Assembly: GCF_020829595.1 (NCBI RefSeq)
Contig: NZ_JAIVFW010000043.1
Location: forward strand, 1-61,801
DNA length: 61,801 nucleotides
Source of the DNA: Nostoc sp. CHAB 5844
Lineage (GTDB): Bacteria > Cyanobacteriota > Cyanobacteriia > Cyanobacteriales > Nostocaceae
Reading direction: 5' to 3'
The notes under the pieces are model-generated. The model did no database searches and was not told the DNA's origin. It worked only from the letters and a program-made list of their open reading frames with translations. This document shows positions 47,994 to 58,144 of the stretch, in pieces (the first letter of the stretch is position 1; the number at the start of each line of letters is the position of its first letter). The position numbers and the translations under genes were made by a program.

Positions 47994-49280
47994 ATGAATA
48001 TTGCAGTGGTGGGGTTAAGCCATAAAACAGCCCCAGTCGAAATCCGCGAAAAGCTGAGTATTCCAGAACCACAAACTGAAAGCGCGATCGCGCATTTAAA
48101 CAGCTATCCCCACATTGACGAAGTAGCGATACTCAGCACTTGCAATCGTCTAGAAATTTACATTGTTGCTAGTGAAACTGACCAAGGTGTTCGAGAAGTT
48201 ACTCAGTTTCTTTCAGAACATAGCAAATTACCTGTATCTTCTTTAAGACAACATCTGTTTGTACTGCTGCATGAAGATGCTGTGATGCATGTCATGCGGG
48301 TAGCCGCTGGTTTAGACAGCTTGGTACTTGGAGAAGGGCAGATTCTGGCTCAGGTGAAGAATACTCACAAACTGGGACAGCAATACAGTGGTATAAAAAC
48401 AATTTTGAATCGATTATTTAAACAAGCAATTACAGCTGGGAAGCGGGTACGTACCGAAACAAGTATTGGAACTGGCGCTGTCTCTATTAGTTCGGCGGCT
48501 GTGGAGTTGGCGCAAATCAAAGTAGCTAATTTAGCAGCTTGTCGAGTGGCAATTCTTGGTGCTGGCAAAATGTCACGGTTGCTCGTACAGCATTTAGTTT
48601 CTAAAGGTGCGGGACAAATTAGTATTGTAAATCGCTCACGCGATCGCGCTCAAGAATTAGCACAGCAGTTCTTTGACCAACCAATTCGGACTCACTTGCT
48701 TTCGGAAATGATGACTGTAATTGCCGAAAGTGATTTAGTATTTACCAGCACCTCAGCTACAGAACCAATCCTTGACCGCGCCAAGTTAGAAATAGTTTTA
48801 GAACCTGGCCGTCCTTTGATGTTATTTGATATTTCTGTGCCGCGTAACGTTCATTCAGACGTAAACGAACTAGCAAATGTCCAGGCGTTTAATGTCGATG
48901 ATTTAAAAGCAGTCGTGGCGCAAAACTACGAAAGCCGCCGCAAAATGGCTCAAGAAGCCGAAAAACTTTTAGAAGAAGAAGTAGAAGCTTTTGATGTTTG
49001 GTGGCGCAGTTTAGAAACTGTGTCTACTATTAGCTGTCTGCGAAATAAAATCGAAACCATCCGCGAACAAGAATTAGAAAAAGCTTTGTCGCGCTTGGGT
49101 TCAGAATTTGGGGACAAACATCAAGAAGTGATCGAGGCTTTAACAAGAGGAATTGTTAACAAAATTTTACACGATCCGATGGTGCAATTACGAGCGCAGC
49201 AGGATGTAGAGGCAAGACGACGATGTATGCAAACGCTGCAAATGTTGTTTAACCTGGAGGTTGAAGAACAGTTCAGCTAA
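47994..49280 (+). CDS. hemA: Glutamyl-tRNA reductase
   Basis: 428 residues. Catalytic Cys50 in [34 protein letters not shown] site [14 protein letters not shown] and a C-terminal dimerisation helix. It makes glutamate-1-semialdehyde from Glu-tRNA, the entry step to chlorophyll, heme and bilins. ATG at 47994. The glpX-hemA neighbourhood recurs in Nostocales. Confidence 0.96.
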   Translation: MNIAVVGLSHKTAPVEIREKLSIPEPQTESAIAHLNSYPHIDEVAILSTCNRLEIYIVASETDQGVREVTQFLSEHSKLPVSSLRQHLFVLLHEDAVMHVMRVAAGLDSLVLGEGQILAQVKNTHKLGQQYSGIKTILNRLFKQAITAGKRVRTETSIGTGAVSISSAAVELAQIKVANLAACRVAILGAGKMSRLLVQHLVSKGAGQISIVNRSRDRAQELAQQFFDQPIRTHLLSEMMTVIAESDLVFTSTSATEPILDRAKLEIVLEPGRPLMLFDISVPRNVHSDVNELANVQAFNVDDLKAVVAQNYESRRKMAQEAEKLLEEEVEAFDVWWRSLETVSTISCLRNKIETIREQELEKALSRLGSEFGDKHQEVIEALTRGIVNKILHDPMVQLRAQQDVEARRRCMQTLQMLFNLEVEEQFS

Positions 49281-49284
49281 CAAT

Positions 49285-49345
49285 TTTAGGGTGTACGGGT
49301 ATAAGGGTGTAGGGGTTTAAGAGTGGAAGACGCGATGATTCTTTC
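49285..49345. repeat. GGGTGTA-type heptamer repeats
   Basis: GGGTGTACGGGTATAAGGGT and following units, degenerate heptamers of a kind also seen near 29515 and 51565. Non-coding. Confidence 0.6.
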
Positions 49346-49520
49346 GTTAATTTTATAGTCATTAGTCAATGCTTGATGAAAACCTACACTTGTGAGTTAT
49401 CGGGGTGTCATAGCAAAAAATCTACGCTTCCAATTGAGATTAATTAAGTTAACGTGGTTAAGCTTTTCCCTTACACCCTTGCACCCAGCCGCAATAGATG
49501 ATATTTGTGCTTAAGTTTAA

Positions 49521-50165
49521 TTATTGTGCGATCGCACTTTCAAATTCTTCCAAAGCTTGAAGATTACCTACCTGCCAAGCACGTTCTACAAAAGTAGGAA
49601 TGATTTGCTTGATTGCTATATCTTCAAATAGAGGACTGATGTCAGAATTTAAATAGATTCCATCACGTAATATATAAATATTCAGTGTGCCATTATCATA
49701 TACCCAGAGTTCAGGCACACCAATTGCTCTATAGGCATCGAGTTTGGTTTTAGAAGTTACATCAGATTGAATTGCTAAATCGGGTGGTGGGTCGTCTGGT
49801 TCCAAACGACGACGACCAATCATACGCTGATAATTTTGGATGTAAAAGCAAGCGTCCGGTTCAACTCCGGCTGTCCCTGGCTTTTTGAAGGTGGTAGAAC
49901 CAAAAGGTTGGTATCTAAGACCTTTCACCTTGAGTAAGATTTTGACAATATCTGAAAGTAAGTCTCTAGGTATTTCATGTTCAGGTAAAGGAACCATAAT
50001 TTCTAAAGTACCCTGACTATAAGCTACTCTTGTACGCCGTTTTTGTCCCAATTCCTCTAAAATCGCTTCAAATTCTGACCAACTCACATCTGGTATAGTA
50101 ACTGTACTACCAGGAGCCAATTGCATCTGGCTAACAGGTTTCGCAACGAGAATAACAGCAGTCAT
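49521..50165 (-). CDS. Uma2-family nuclease
   Basis: 214 residues. PD-(D/E)XK-like core: Asp in GVEPDACFYIQNY, PPPDLAIQSDVTSKTKLDAY, and LWVYDNGTLNIY, as in DUF820/Uma2. The catalytic Glu normally in the LVIEI strand is replaced by Gln (LAIQSDV), and a following Asp may take over. Second Uma2 member in the window. Monocistronic. Confidence 0.85.
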   Translation of the reverse strand: MTAVILVAKPVSQMQLAPGSTVTIPDVSWSEFEAILEELGQKRRTRVAYSQGTLEIMVPLPEHEIPRDLLSDIVKILLKVKGLRYQPFGSTTFKKPGTAGVEPDACFYIQNYQRMIGRRRLEPDDPPPDLAIQSDVTSKTKLDAYRAIGVPELWVYDNGTLNIYILRDGIYLNSDISPLFEDIAIKQIIPTFVERAWQVGNLQALEEFESAIAQ

Positions 50166-50482
50166 AAATTTAAGAGTTAAATATTATATATTACTTTATC
50201 AAATAAATCATGCTGGCTGGTTTTGGTGGAGCGATCGCTAAGTCTGATTTTTGCAAAAAATTTTAAATAAAAAATAAACATAGATAGTTTTCTGTGTTTA
50301 TTTAAAATATAATTTAATTCCAGAAATATTGTGTGCCTACACAAATTTGTATTTGCTATCTTGAATTTGTTTTTCTTATACTAGACGAGTATTCTATGTC
50401 AATTAATCATTTATATTGTCTTGGCGATCGCTACTCACTATCGGCAATATTTTGAATTTTTAATTATGGCGATTTCAATTAC
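50166..50482. other. AT-rich intergenic region
   Basis: 317 bp, AT-rich, with single GCGATCGC-like sites near 50232 and 50425. No gene or clear hairpin. Confidence 0.5.
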
Positions 50483-50695
50483 TTATAAGAGAGGTCTTGT
50501 CCTCACTTGATAATCCATTAAAGCTCCTTGACTAATAACAGTTCGTCCATCTTTAGTAGTATAGGGAATTTGCCCTTTTTGAAGAGCTACGTATAAAATA
50601 CTCTGGTCTAAACCTAGAAATTTAGCAGCTTGAACAAGAGAAGTACCTTGTTTAATTGTTTCGTTTATTCTTCTAACTAATGAATGTTTCAGCAT
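50483..50695 (-). CDS. Small HTH protein
   Basis: 70 residues. SLVQAAKFLGLDQSILYVAL resembles a helix-turn-helix of the excisionase/MerR-like kind, followed by a wing-like GQIPYTTKDGRTVISQGALM. It would be a DNA-binding protein. It is divergent from the ArsR-type regulator (175 bp between starts), so cross-regulation is possible but unproven. Confidence 0.65.
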   Translation of the reverse strand: MLKHSLVRRINETIKQGTSLVQAAKFLGLDQSILYVALQKGQIPYTTKDGRTVISQGALMDYQVRTRPLL

Positions 50696-50869
50696 CGTGA
50701 AATGTAAAGAACAACTTAAGAAATTTCATTTTTTTTCTAAACAAATCGGAAAATTAACATTAGTTCAAAGTTTAAATAATAGAAGTTTAACGCTGCATCG
50801 TAGGAGGACAGCACGACTAATTCGATTTCTTTCTAATTAGATTGGGGTCGAATTAATTATCACAAAATT

Positions 50870-51460
50870 ATGAGAAAAGAACAGTTTCAGACCCTACTAC
50901 AGTTTTTTAAAGTGTTAGCAGACGAAAGTCGATTAAAGATAGTAGGTATTTTGGCAAATCAGGAGTGTAGTGTGGAAGAATTAGCAGCACTCATGCGACT
51001 CAAAGAACCGACTGTATCTCACCATTTGGCAAAACTGAAGGAAGTAAATTTGGTGACTATGCGCCCTGATGGTAACAGCCGTTTGTATCAGTTAGATAAC
51101 GAAGCCTTAGAAAACATTAGCAAAGAAATTTTTACACCAGGAAAGATAGCATCTTTAATCGAGCCTGTAGATACTGAAGCTTGGGAAAATAAAGTCTTGA
51201 ACAACTATTTACAAAGTAATCCAAACAATTTAGAGAAAGTTCAACGCCTCAAAGAAATTCCCGCTAATCGTAAAAAGCGGTTAGTAATTCTGAAGTGGTT
51301 AGCAAATAAATTTGAGCCAGGAATTGAATATTCCGAACAAATGGTCAACGAAATTCTCAGTCGTTATCATCCTGACTACGCTACCTTGCAAAGAGAATTG
51401 ATTAGTTACCAATTCATTCTGCGAGAAGATGGAATTTATTGGCGTAATCTACAAGCTTGA
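50870..51460 (+). CDS. ArsR-family regulator with DUF2087 domain
   Basis: 196 residues. Winged HTH about residues 10-85 (LADESRLKIVGILANQECSV, LKEPTVSHHLAKLKEVNLVT). A C-terminal DUF2087 domain (about 125-190; KRLVILKWLANKFEPGIEYS, RELISYQFILREDGIYWR). No metal-binding Cys pair in the recognition helix, so the effector is probably not arsenite or Zn via that site. Start ATG at 50870. No adjacent target gene is obvious. Confidence 0.88.
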   Translation: MRKEQFQTLLQFFKVLADESRLKIVGILANQECSVEELAALMRLKEPTVSHHLAKLKEVNLVTMRPDGNSRLYQLDNEALENISKEIFTPGKIASLIEPVDTEAWENKVLNNYLQSNPNNLEKVQRLKEIPANRKKRLVILKWLANKFEPGIEYSEQMVNEILSRYHPDYATLQRELISYQFILREDGIYWRNLQA

Positions 51461-51602
51461 AAATGATAATTTGAGTTTTTTGAGCTAAGGAGACGATGGA
51501 GAAGAATTCGTAATTCGTAATTAAGAAAGTTACACAGGGTTTGAATAGACCTGCCTTAAAAATGGGTGTAGGGGTATAAGGGTATAAGGGGAAGACATTT
51601 TT

Positions 51603-51728
51603 ATGCAAGAGGTCTATTATTTGCAAGTAATTGGCTACGCCAGTGTGGGAGATTGGAGTCCACTGTTACCAACCGGCAATTCCGATGAAGTGATGAGTAT
51701 TTTAACTCGTCAAATTTTGATCCAGTAA
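51603..51728 (+). CDS. Possible small protein
   Basis: A 41-codon frame: MQEVYYLQVIGYASVGDWSP followed by LLPTGNSDEVMSILTRQIL and IQ. The composition is protein-like, unlike the repeat-rich DNA before it. A TAAGGGG purine stretch lies 8 bp before the ATG. It ends just before a palindromic repeat. Function unknown. Confidence 0.4.
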   Translation: MQEVYYLQVIGYASVGDWSPLLPTGNSDEVMSILTRQILIQ

Positions 51729-51734
51729 AATTGT

Positions 51735-51777
51735 AGAGACGCGATTAATCGCGTCTCACCCGATTAATCGCGTCTCT
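51735..51777. repeat. GAGACGCGATTAATCGCGTCTC palindrome pair
   Basis: A perfect palindrome around GCGATTAATCGC is followed after ACC by a second, half-overlapping copy (CGATTAATCGCGTCTCT). It reaches the stop codon of the minus-strand gene at 51776 and may terminate both converging transcripts. Confidence 0.75.
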
Positions 51778-53269
51778 AAGGTAGCCAACGCGGATGGAAA
51801 CCAATTAACGGTAGTTTTTCTGGTTTGATTGTGGTGACAGCCGCATCGGCAATCGGTAACAATGGCATTAACCACAAACTGCTAGTTGCGATCGCTTCAC
51901 CATCATCTGTCTTTAAAATACTTGCAGGTGCTGGCACATTATTAGCTTGTGGTACTACTTGGTCAAATAATAAACCTAGACCATCAGGTGATAAGCTCAT
52001 TTCCACATTCCGCTGATCAACGGGTAAGACTAGCAGCGGTTTTTGTTGTCCAGTTTTTAGGTCGATAGCGACTAAATAAGGTTGTTCTACGTATTCTGCT
52101 TGAGTGATTAACTGTGTCAACAAGCAATAGAGAGTGGGTGAAGCAGGATCAAATTCGCAATTGATAATTGAGCCTGTTGTTTTTAACAGAGGTTTTTGGA
52201 TACCTTGGTTGGTAACTAAAAATAAATCTCGTGTGTAATCTGTATTAAATTTGACCATTGCCGCTTGTGAGCCATCTTTGGCGAAAGCTTGCACTAGACC
52301 AAATTGCGGGAGAAAATCTAGGGGTTTACTCGCATCTGCTTGTAGTGGCAAGATGGCAGCCCCTTGCCCTTGGGCAACGGCTACGGCTTTACTATCGGGA
52401 GTGATCATAAAATCTCCTCCTGGTTGACTTTGCAGGCGTTGGGGGGTGGGTTTTGCGCCTGATTTATCCCAAGTAGTGGGCATATACCACAGCCCAAAGT
52501 CACCGGGATTATTTTTATTACCACGTTGGACGACGATTGTTTCTCCGTCTGGCGATAAGTCAAATTTCAGGTTTTGATAGTCTTTATTATCTAAAATTAA
52601 GTCAACTTTGCCCGGTGCTTCTGGTTTGGTGTCTGACTTGCCGACAATTCCCGTTGTCACTGTGTACAACTGGGCTGAGAGTAAATCTTCGTTGTTGGCA
52701 GTCCGAGCCGAAAATAAGATTTTTTCCCCATCTGGAAACGGTTTAAAGTCCATCACCGTGATATCTTTAGGGGTAAGTACTTTTTTTTGCTCTTGAGTTA
52801 AGTTGTAAAGAATTAACTGCCCTTGTTCTTCTGGGTTAGCGCCTATATAAATAATGACGCGATCGCGGGTACGAAAATTCCCAACAAAAGGCTGTATAAC
52901 TTTACTGTTACTTTCTTGCTGAGCAAATTTATCTTTGGCTTGTTGTAGCTGTACTTTATAGTTTGTGCCGTAGGGAGCAGGTGTTAACAGTGTATAAACC
53001 ATCCGCCTGCCTGCCCAACTGAATTTTCCTGCCAAAGGCGGCTCAATTTTTAAATTATCCTCAACGCTTTTAGTGTCCATTGGACGGCTAAAGGTGAGGC
53101 TAAAAGCAGTATCTTCGGAACCAATTTGCTGATTTTGCCAAGTAAAGTTGCGGACACGAGGAGAAACAACATCACCTTGTAAGATGATAAAGCCAATCAG
53201 CAAACTCAGTAGCAGCATCAAGGCGATCGCTACGCGGTCTAGTGGTTGGATGAGTGTTTTATTGGTCAT
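51776..53269 (-). CDS. Membrane-anchored Ig-like plus beta-propeller protein
   Basis: 497 residues. One N-terminal transmembrane helix (about 13-31). An Ig-like domain about 35-130 (AFSLTFSRPMDTKSVEDNLK) of the SbsA type. The rest is repeated beta-propeller blades of WD40/TolB-like kind (DITVMDFKPFPDGEKILFSA, LKFDLSPDGETIVVQRG, EMSLSPDGLGLLFDQV). It faces the periplasm. No enzymatic motif. It lies upstream of nothing on its own strand except the palindrome. Confidence 0.8.
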   Translation of the reverse strand: MTNKTLIQPLDRVAIALMLLLSLLIGFIILQGDVVSPRVRNFTWQNQQIGSEDTAFSLTFSRPMDTKSVEDNLKIEPPLAGKFSWAGRRMVYTLLTPAPYGTNYKVQLQQAKDKFAQQESNSKVIQPFVGNFRTRDRVIIYIGANPEEQGQLILYNLTQEQKKVLTPKDITVMDFKPFPDGEKILFSARTANNEDLLSAQLYTVTTGIVGKSDTKPEAPGKVDLILDNKDYQNLKFDLSPDGETIVVQRGNKNNPGDFGLWYMPTTWDKSGAKPTPQRLQSQPGGDFMITPDSKAVAVAQGQGAAILPLQADASKPLDFLPQFGLVQAFAKDGSQAAMVKFNTDYTRDLFLVTNQGIQKPLLKTTGSIINCEFDPASPTLYCLLTQLITQAEYVEQPYLVAIDLKTGQQKPLLVLPVDQRNVEMSLSPDGLGLLFDQVVPQANNVPAPASILKTDDGEAIATSSLWLMPLLPIADAAVTTIKPEKLPLIGFHPRWLP

Positions 53270-53318
53270 TTGTCAATGGTCAATGGTCAAGGGTCAAGGG
53301 TCAATGGTCATTGGCACA
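53265..53318. repeat. Heptamer repeats GGTCAAT/GGTCAAG
   Basis: About seven consecutive heptamers of GTCAATG/GTCAAGG type, beginning at the start codon region of the beta-propeller gene and ending in CATTGGCAC. Classic cyanobacterial short tandem repeat. Confidence 0.8.
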
Positions 53319-53356
53319 GCACAAATTACTAATAACAAATGACGAAGAACAAATAA

Positions 53357-54118
53357 CTAATAACTATACGGATTTTGGGGTTGGGGAATTTTTTTGACGG
53401 AATTAGCCACAATGGTTAATTGGCGTTTCCCGCTGAGATTGTCTGTGGACATTTGTCCTTCGACTTCTAACCAAGTATCAGGAGTGTACTGTTCTTGAGA
53501 GGCTGGCAATTTCACGGGTAATCCCACAGGGTAAGCATCCGCAGCACAGCATGAGAGAACAAATCGGGCTAAAAACACATATTCTTTGCTTAAATCTGGT
53601 GGACGGATGACAAATCCCTGAACTTTGGCTTTTTGTCCTGTGTATGCGTCGGGTTCGGGATAGACGTTGAGTGTTCTTACCCAGTCTACAAGCGATCGCT
53701 CCTCTGGACGAATCGAAGCCCGAAAGGCTTGAGGTTTGATACGTGAGGTTCCGAGTAAATCAGTTACACCTCGGTTGAGTGCTTTATCACTGGCAAAAAC
53801 TTGTGGAGTAAATATAAAACCCAAAATTGCCGCACTCAACAGTAAAGCACCACCCCAACCAGGCGGAAATAAAGTCATGTGCTGGACATTCGGCACAATA
53901 TCGCGGCGACGACGTTGCCAAAGTTCTTGCATTTTGAATAAACCGACAATTATCAAGCCAACACCCGCCACTACCACCAAACCAAAGTAATTCGGATGAA
54001 TCAACAAATTTAGCTTACCAGTCAGCCAGTATTTCAACATCAAAATTCCCCAAGCTGTGATTGCTAGAACATCCAGCCAAGGGAGTAATAGATTGAAGTG
54101 TTTAGGTTTAAGTGTCAT
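53357..54118 (-). CDS. YcgQ-like (TIGR03943) permease subunit
   Basis: 253 residues. Three membrane helices (about 15-30, 41-62, 90-110) and a periplasmic C-terminal domain with RFVLSCCAADAYPVGLPVKL, the conserved Cys-Cys motif of this family. It pairs with the YcgR-type permease encoded 104 bp upstream on the same strand. In bacteria this pair is often under Zur control and thought to handle metal or metallochaperone transport; I saw no certain Zur box. Confidence 0.85.
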   Translation of the reverse strand: MTLKPKHFNLLLPWLDVLAITAWGILMLKYWLTGKLNLLIHPNYFGLVVVAGVGLIIVGLFKMQELWQRRRRDIVPNVQHMTLFPPGWGGALLLSAAILGFIFTPQVFASDKALNRGVTDLLGTSRIKPQAFRASIRPEERSLVDWVRTLNVYPEPDAYTGQKAKVQGFVIRPPDLSKEYVFLARFVLSCCAADAYPVGLPVKLPASQEQYTPDTWLEVEGQMSTDNLSGKRQLTIVANSVKKIPQPQNPYSY

Positions 54119-54123
54119 TGGTT

Positions 54124-54218
54124 GAGGTCAAGAGTCAAGAGTCAAGAGTCAAGAGTCAAAAGTCAAAAGTCAAGAGTCAGAAACCATTACCATTGAGTAT
54201 TGACCATTGACCATTGAC
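54124..54218. repeat. Heptamer repeats GTCAAGA/GTCAAAA
   Basis: About seven to eight consecutive heptamers (GTCAAGA then GTCAAAA), followed by CATTGACC-type units, filling the spacer between the permease genes. Confidence 0.85.
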
Positions 54219-54222
54219 TAAT

Positions 54223-55278
54223 TTACAAAACATGCAAGTTGATAAACAGCGTGAATAAGAATGTCAATTGTCCGGCTAAGGCAAACAGGTAAAAAATTGC
54301 CCTGGGTTTAAGAATGGATAACATTAACCCAATGCTTTTGATGTCAATCATTGGGCCAAAGACCAGAAATGCCAACAAGGAACCGCTACTAAATGCTGAG
54401 GCAAAGGATAGGGCAAAAAAGGAATCGACTGTAGAACAAATTGATACGACTGCTGCCAAAATCAGCATAACGATGATGGAACTGACAGGGCCAGCACCGA
54501 GACTGAGGATTAAATCACGCGGTGCGAAAACTTGGATAGCAGCTGCAACAGCACTGCCAATCACCATTACTCCTCCCAATTCCCGCAATTCTTGGATGCT
54601 GTTATCCACCAGCAAGCGTAGTTTAGCGGCTAGTGGTTTATTTGGGCTGGCGAGTGGGTCATCGGCTGGTGATACACTGCCATCTATACGAGTGGGCATA
54701 CCTGCTTTACCACCCAAAATATATGTCCCAGATTGCAACAGGTTTGGTGTTGTTGGTTCGGGTGGAATTTGGTAACGTTTTCCTCGCCGTTGAGTTTCCA
54801 CTTTGGCTGGGGGATTAAACTTCATATAACGAGCGATCGCAGGTTGGACTATAGGATGCAAGTCCTTTTGAAAACTAAAGACAAAGCCGACAATTGTGGC
54901 AATTAATAGGGAAAATACCACCCGTAAAATTACTATCTCTGGTTGATCGCGAAACGCCGTCCAAGTTGCCCAAATCACGATGGGGTTAATCGTTGGCGCT
55001 GCTAGTAAAAAACCAATTGCTACAGGTGTGGGTACGCCCTGAATCAGCAATCGCCGCGCTACTGGCACATTGCCACACTCACACACCGGAAATAAAAAAC
55101 CGACCAAACTGCCAACTAAAGCGCCCAACAGTGGATTTTTGGGCATTTTTTCGACTAATTTGCGCTCATCAACAAAAAATAGCAGCAAACTAGAGAATAA
55201 AACCCCTAGCAGCAAAAACGGCATCGCTTCGACTAGCAGACTCAGAAATATCGTGAAACCATTGCTCAGTTGATTCAT
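54223..55278 (-). CDS. YcgR/UPF0718-type permease
   Basis: 351 residues from the ATG at 55278 (MNQLSNGFTI); a TTG five codons upstream is possible. About eight helices in two DUF318 halves, with the family motifs FPVCECGNVPVARRLLIQG, LAAPTINPIVIWATW in the first half and SICSTVDSFFALSFAS, FGPMIDIKS in the second. The long cytoplasmic loop (about 165-225) is variable. It forms a pair with the YcgQ-like gene downstream. Confidence 0.88.
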   Translation of the reverse strand: MNQLSNGFTIFLSLLVEAMPFLLLGVLFSSLLLFFVDERKLVEKMPKNPLLGALVGSLVGFLFPVCECGNVPVARRLLIQGVPTPVAIGFLLAAPTINPIVIWATWTAFRDQPEIVILRVVFSLLIATIVGFVFSFQKDLHPIVQPAIARYMKFNPPAKVETQRRGKRYQIPPEPTTPNLLQSGTYILGGKAGMPTRIDGSVSPADDPLASPNKPLAAKLRLLVDNSIQELRELGGVMVIGSAVAAAIQVFAPRDLILSLGAGPVSSIIVMLILAAVVSICSTVDSFFALSFASAFSSGSLLAFLVFGPMIDIKSIGLMLSILKPRAIFYLFALAGQLTFLFTLFINLHVL

Positions 55279-56496
55279 GGGTGTCGCAGTCAAAAGCGGT
55301 TGAAAGTTTTGAGGTTATGTCTAGTCATTCTATCGAAATGGGGATCAAAATCATGTATGGACAATTAAACATCAATGACACAACCAGACTATATTTAATT
55401 CGTAGTCTTGCTTAAGCGCTAAATAGCGCCTGTGAGTTTAAGTATAGTCATTTTACATGAGTGCATTTACGGAGGATGGCTATTTTTGAGATTGTCTGAT
55501 TTCCGAGATAGTTCCGAATTATAGATTGATGGGTATAGGACTAGGTGACGTTTAATTACCTAATGTTTATACTTACTGTAAATTAGCTGATGAGTGTGTT
55601 ATCTTCCACGCATTTTCATAAAGGATTTACAGTCTTTAAACATTTGGGGATCACCCTTGGTAGCTCATATCGGTCTTTTAACCTATTTTTGGCAAATTGG
55701 ACATAAGCTGTGGTTGATTTCTACTATAAAAACTGGCAAACTGCAATACCAATCTGGAATAATTTTAGTAAATATGATTGCGATAATTCTCCAAAAGACT
55801 GTAAGGTGTTGTCCCATCTGCTGTTGACTAAAATTTGACAAATTATGAATTTTGTTATTCTTATTTAAAATTGTGATTTATTAAGGCTATTTAACTTATT
55901 TAGGACTAAAGCTGCGTCTCATATTTTCTTCGTTTAGGCTGTCAAAAGGAGCCAGCGCCGTGGTGTTAGCGTAGCGATCTTCGACGTAGGAGCGTCGGCA
56001 GTGCGTTGGGGGACACTGCGTTGCGCGGGTTCCCCAACGCACTCCGTTGGGCGGCTTTGCCGACAGTCACAGAAGTGCCGCCGCGAGTCCCGCAAGTGTC
56101 GTCGGCTTTGCCGACTCCCTCACTGCCGCGCATGGTTTCCCGACAGTCGCGCGACTGGCGTTCAAGAGTCACGAGTCCAAAAAACCTTGATTTTTGAACG
56201 CCACTTGCTTCAAGCCGGGAAACCCGTCCAACGCAGTGGCTTCCCTTGACTCTTTTACCAGAGAATAGGTGTGCCAGTTGCGTAAGTCCTGTTATTTATC
56301 CATCTTTTAATCAAGTAAGTATATGAATAAAGCTAACTAGTGAATTTTGTCATTTGTCATTAGTAAAAGTTTCAGGTATATTTAAGTTCTGTCATATAGT
56401 TATGGTGATTTCTACTAACTTAAGTAGTAAGCAAAAGAATTCCAATTTTTTTACTTATTAATTACTCATTAATATTTTTATATATCAGGGTTTCCA
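55279..56496. other. 1.2-kb interval without genes
   Basis: AT-rich DNA flanking a GC-rich mosaic repeat (55945-56250). The frame at 55594-55827 is not protein-like. The final 240 bp are AT-rich and should contain the histidine kinase promoter. Confidence 0.6.
55945..56250. repeat. Mosaic intergenic repeat, large copy B
   Basis: Composed of the same modules as the 3.4-3.8 kb copy: GCGCCGTGGTGTTAGCG, CACTGCCGCGCATGGTTTCC and several GTCGGCTTTGCCGAC-type palindromes. The module order differs, so it arose by repeated insertion or shuffling. Reading frames here are artefacts. Confidence 0.8.
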
Positions 56497-57855
56497 GTGT
56501 CACAACAATTTACTTCTGCAATATCACCACCAATTGTATCTATTACTAGCAATCGCTACCTCAGTTTAGAGTCAAATCTCCAAGAACTGCTAATGTACGA
56601 CTTTGGTGTAGATATTAGTTGTACAGGTGCGGAAGTTGCCAATTATTTAGAAAAATATCCACGATTACCAGGAATAATTTTACTGGAACGGGGAAAATTC
56701 ATGGGGATGATTTCTCGGCGGCGACTGCTAGAATTTTTCATTCGTCCTTTTGGACAAGATTTATTTGCTAAAGCTACCTTAAATGAGCTTTACAGCTATG
56801 CACGTACAGAAATTTTGTTGATACCTGAGACGACGACAATTTTAACAGCGATGCAGCATACACTCAAGCGATCGCCAGAACTTTTTGCTGAACCTATCGT
56901 TGTCCAAACAGATACAAATATCTATAAATTATTAGATATTCATGACTTGAATCTAGCTGCTTGGCAAATTCGTGGTATTGAAACTCAAGTACGCTACGAA
57001 CGTAGCCAAGCCCAAATGATTCAAAATGATAAAATGGCACGTTTAGGGCGTTTAGTTGATGGCGTAGCCCATGAAATTTTAGACCCCGTAGGTTTTATTT
57101 GGGGCAATTTAACTTATATATCTAAATATAGTCAAGATTTACTTAAACTGATAGCTGCTTACGCTCAAGAATTACCCCATGATTCAGCCATAATTAATCA
57201 TCTTAAGGAAGAGATTGAATTTGATTTTTTAGAAGAAGATTTATCTAAGGCTCTTGCAAGCGCTCACACTGGCGCAGAAAGATTAAAAAAACTTGTCACC
57301 AGTTTACAAAATTTTTGTCATATTGATGAAGTTTATCCCAAACCAGTAGATATTAATGCTTGTTTAGATGGGATTATCTTACTCCTTAAAAGCCGTTTAA
57401 AAGGAGAAATTGATATTATTAAAAAGTATGGTAAAATCCCCCCCATTTCTTGCTTTATGGGACAATTACATCAAGTATTAATGAATATTTTCAGTCAGAC
57501 TGTTGATAGTTTGTTAGATGAAGCAGTGCGACAGCAATTTCAACAAGAGTGCCGTAATAACATCAACCAACCCCAAATTGTAATTACTACAGCAGTTATT
57601 TCCCAAGCAGCAAATCAACCAAATGCACCAGATTCTCGTTGGGTTTGCATTAGCATTGTTGATAATAGTCCCGGAATGTCTGAAGAATCTCAAAAACAAA
57701 TTCTGGATTCTTTTTCCACTGAGAAACGAGCTGATATCGAAACTAGTTTAGGAGTTAGTTACCGGATTATTACAGCCAGACATGGCGGTAAATTAAACTT
57801 CCGTTCCCAGGTAGGAGTAGGGACAGAATTTAAAATACTTTTGCCTTTGGTGTAA
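56497..57855 (+). CDS. CBS-like sensor histidine kinase
   Basis: 452 residues from GTG at 56497. The N-terminal 155 residues are a CBS-like ligand-binding module (RLPGIILLERGKFMGMISRR). The phosphoacceptor His lies in RLVDGVAHEILDPVGFIWGN; the usual HExxNP has Asp for Asn. The ATPase domain has a weak N box (HQVLMNIFSQTVDSLL), G1 DNSPGMSE and a C-terminal GVGTEFKILLPL. No membrane helix, so it is cytosolic. Its response regulator is not adjacent. Activity is likely but the altered motifs leave some doubt. Confidence 0.82.
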   Translation: MSQQFTSAISPPIVSITSNRYLSLESNLQELLMYDFGVDISCTGAEVANYLEKYPRLPGIILLERGKFMGMISRRRLLEFFIRPFGQDLFAKATLNELYSYARTEILLIPETTTILTAMQHTLKRSPELFAEPIVVQTDTNIYKLLDIHDLNLAAWQIRGIETQVRYERSQAQMIQNDKMARLGRLVDGVAHEILDPVGFIWGNLTYISKYSQDLLKLIAAYAQELPHDSAIINHLKEEIEFDFLEEDLSKALASAHTGAERLKKLVTSLQNFCHIDEVYPKPVDINACLDGIILLLKSRLKGEIDIIKKYGKIPPISCFMGQLHQVLMNIFSQTVDSLLDEAVRQQFQQECRNNINQPQIVITTAVISQAANQPNAPDSRWVCISIVDNSPGMSEESQKQILDSFSTEKRADIETSLGVSYRIITARHGGKLNFRSQVGVGTEFKILLPLV

Positions 57856-58144
57856 GTAAGTCGGCAATAATATTTCAAGCTATGTAAGTGAGGTAAACAA
57901 TTATGTCAGTTACAATCATTCAACCTGAGTTATAGCCGTAGCCAGATAGGTTATACCAATTCTCTGTGAAGCTGCACATTATTTTTACCCCTCCCAACCT
58001 CCCCGATGCCTTGGGGAGGTGCCGCAGGCGGTGGGGTTCTTTCTATGCGTCTTCATCTAAAATTGGTATTAGGACATTCTAAAACGCTAAAACCAATTGA
58101 CTGCAAGCATTTCACTTTTGACTTTTGCTATAATATAGCTTTTC

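Noticed and set aside
53265-54218. Heptamer tracts as possible CRISPR or iteron origins
   Set aside because: They are the 7-bp tandem repeats common between genes of Nostocales and have no associated initiator gene.
55966-56249. Overlapping frames on both strands in the second mosaic repeat
   Set aside because: Same reason: repeat DNA, no start signals, no protein-like composition.
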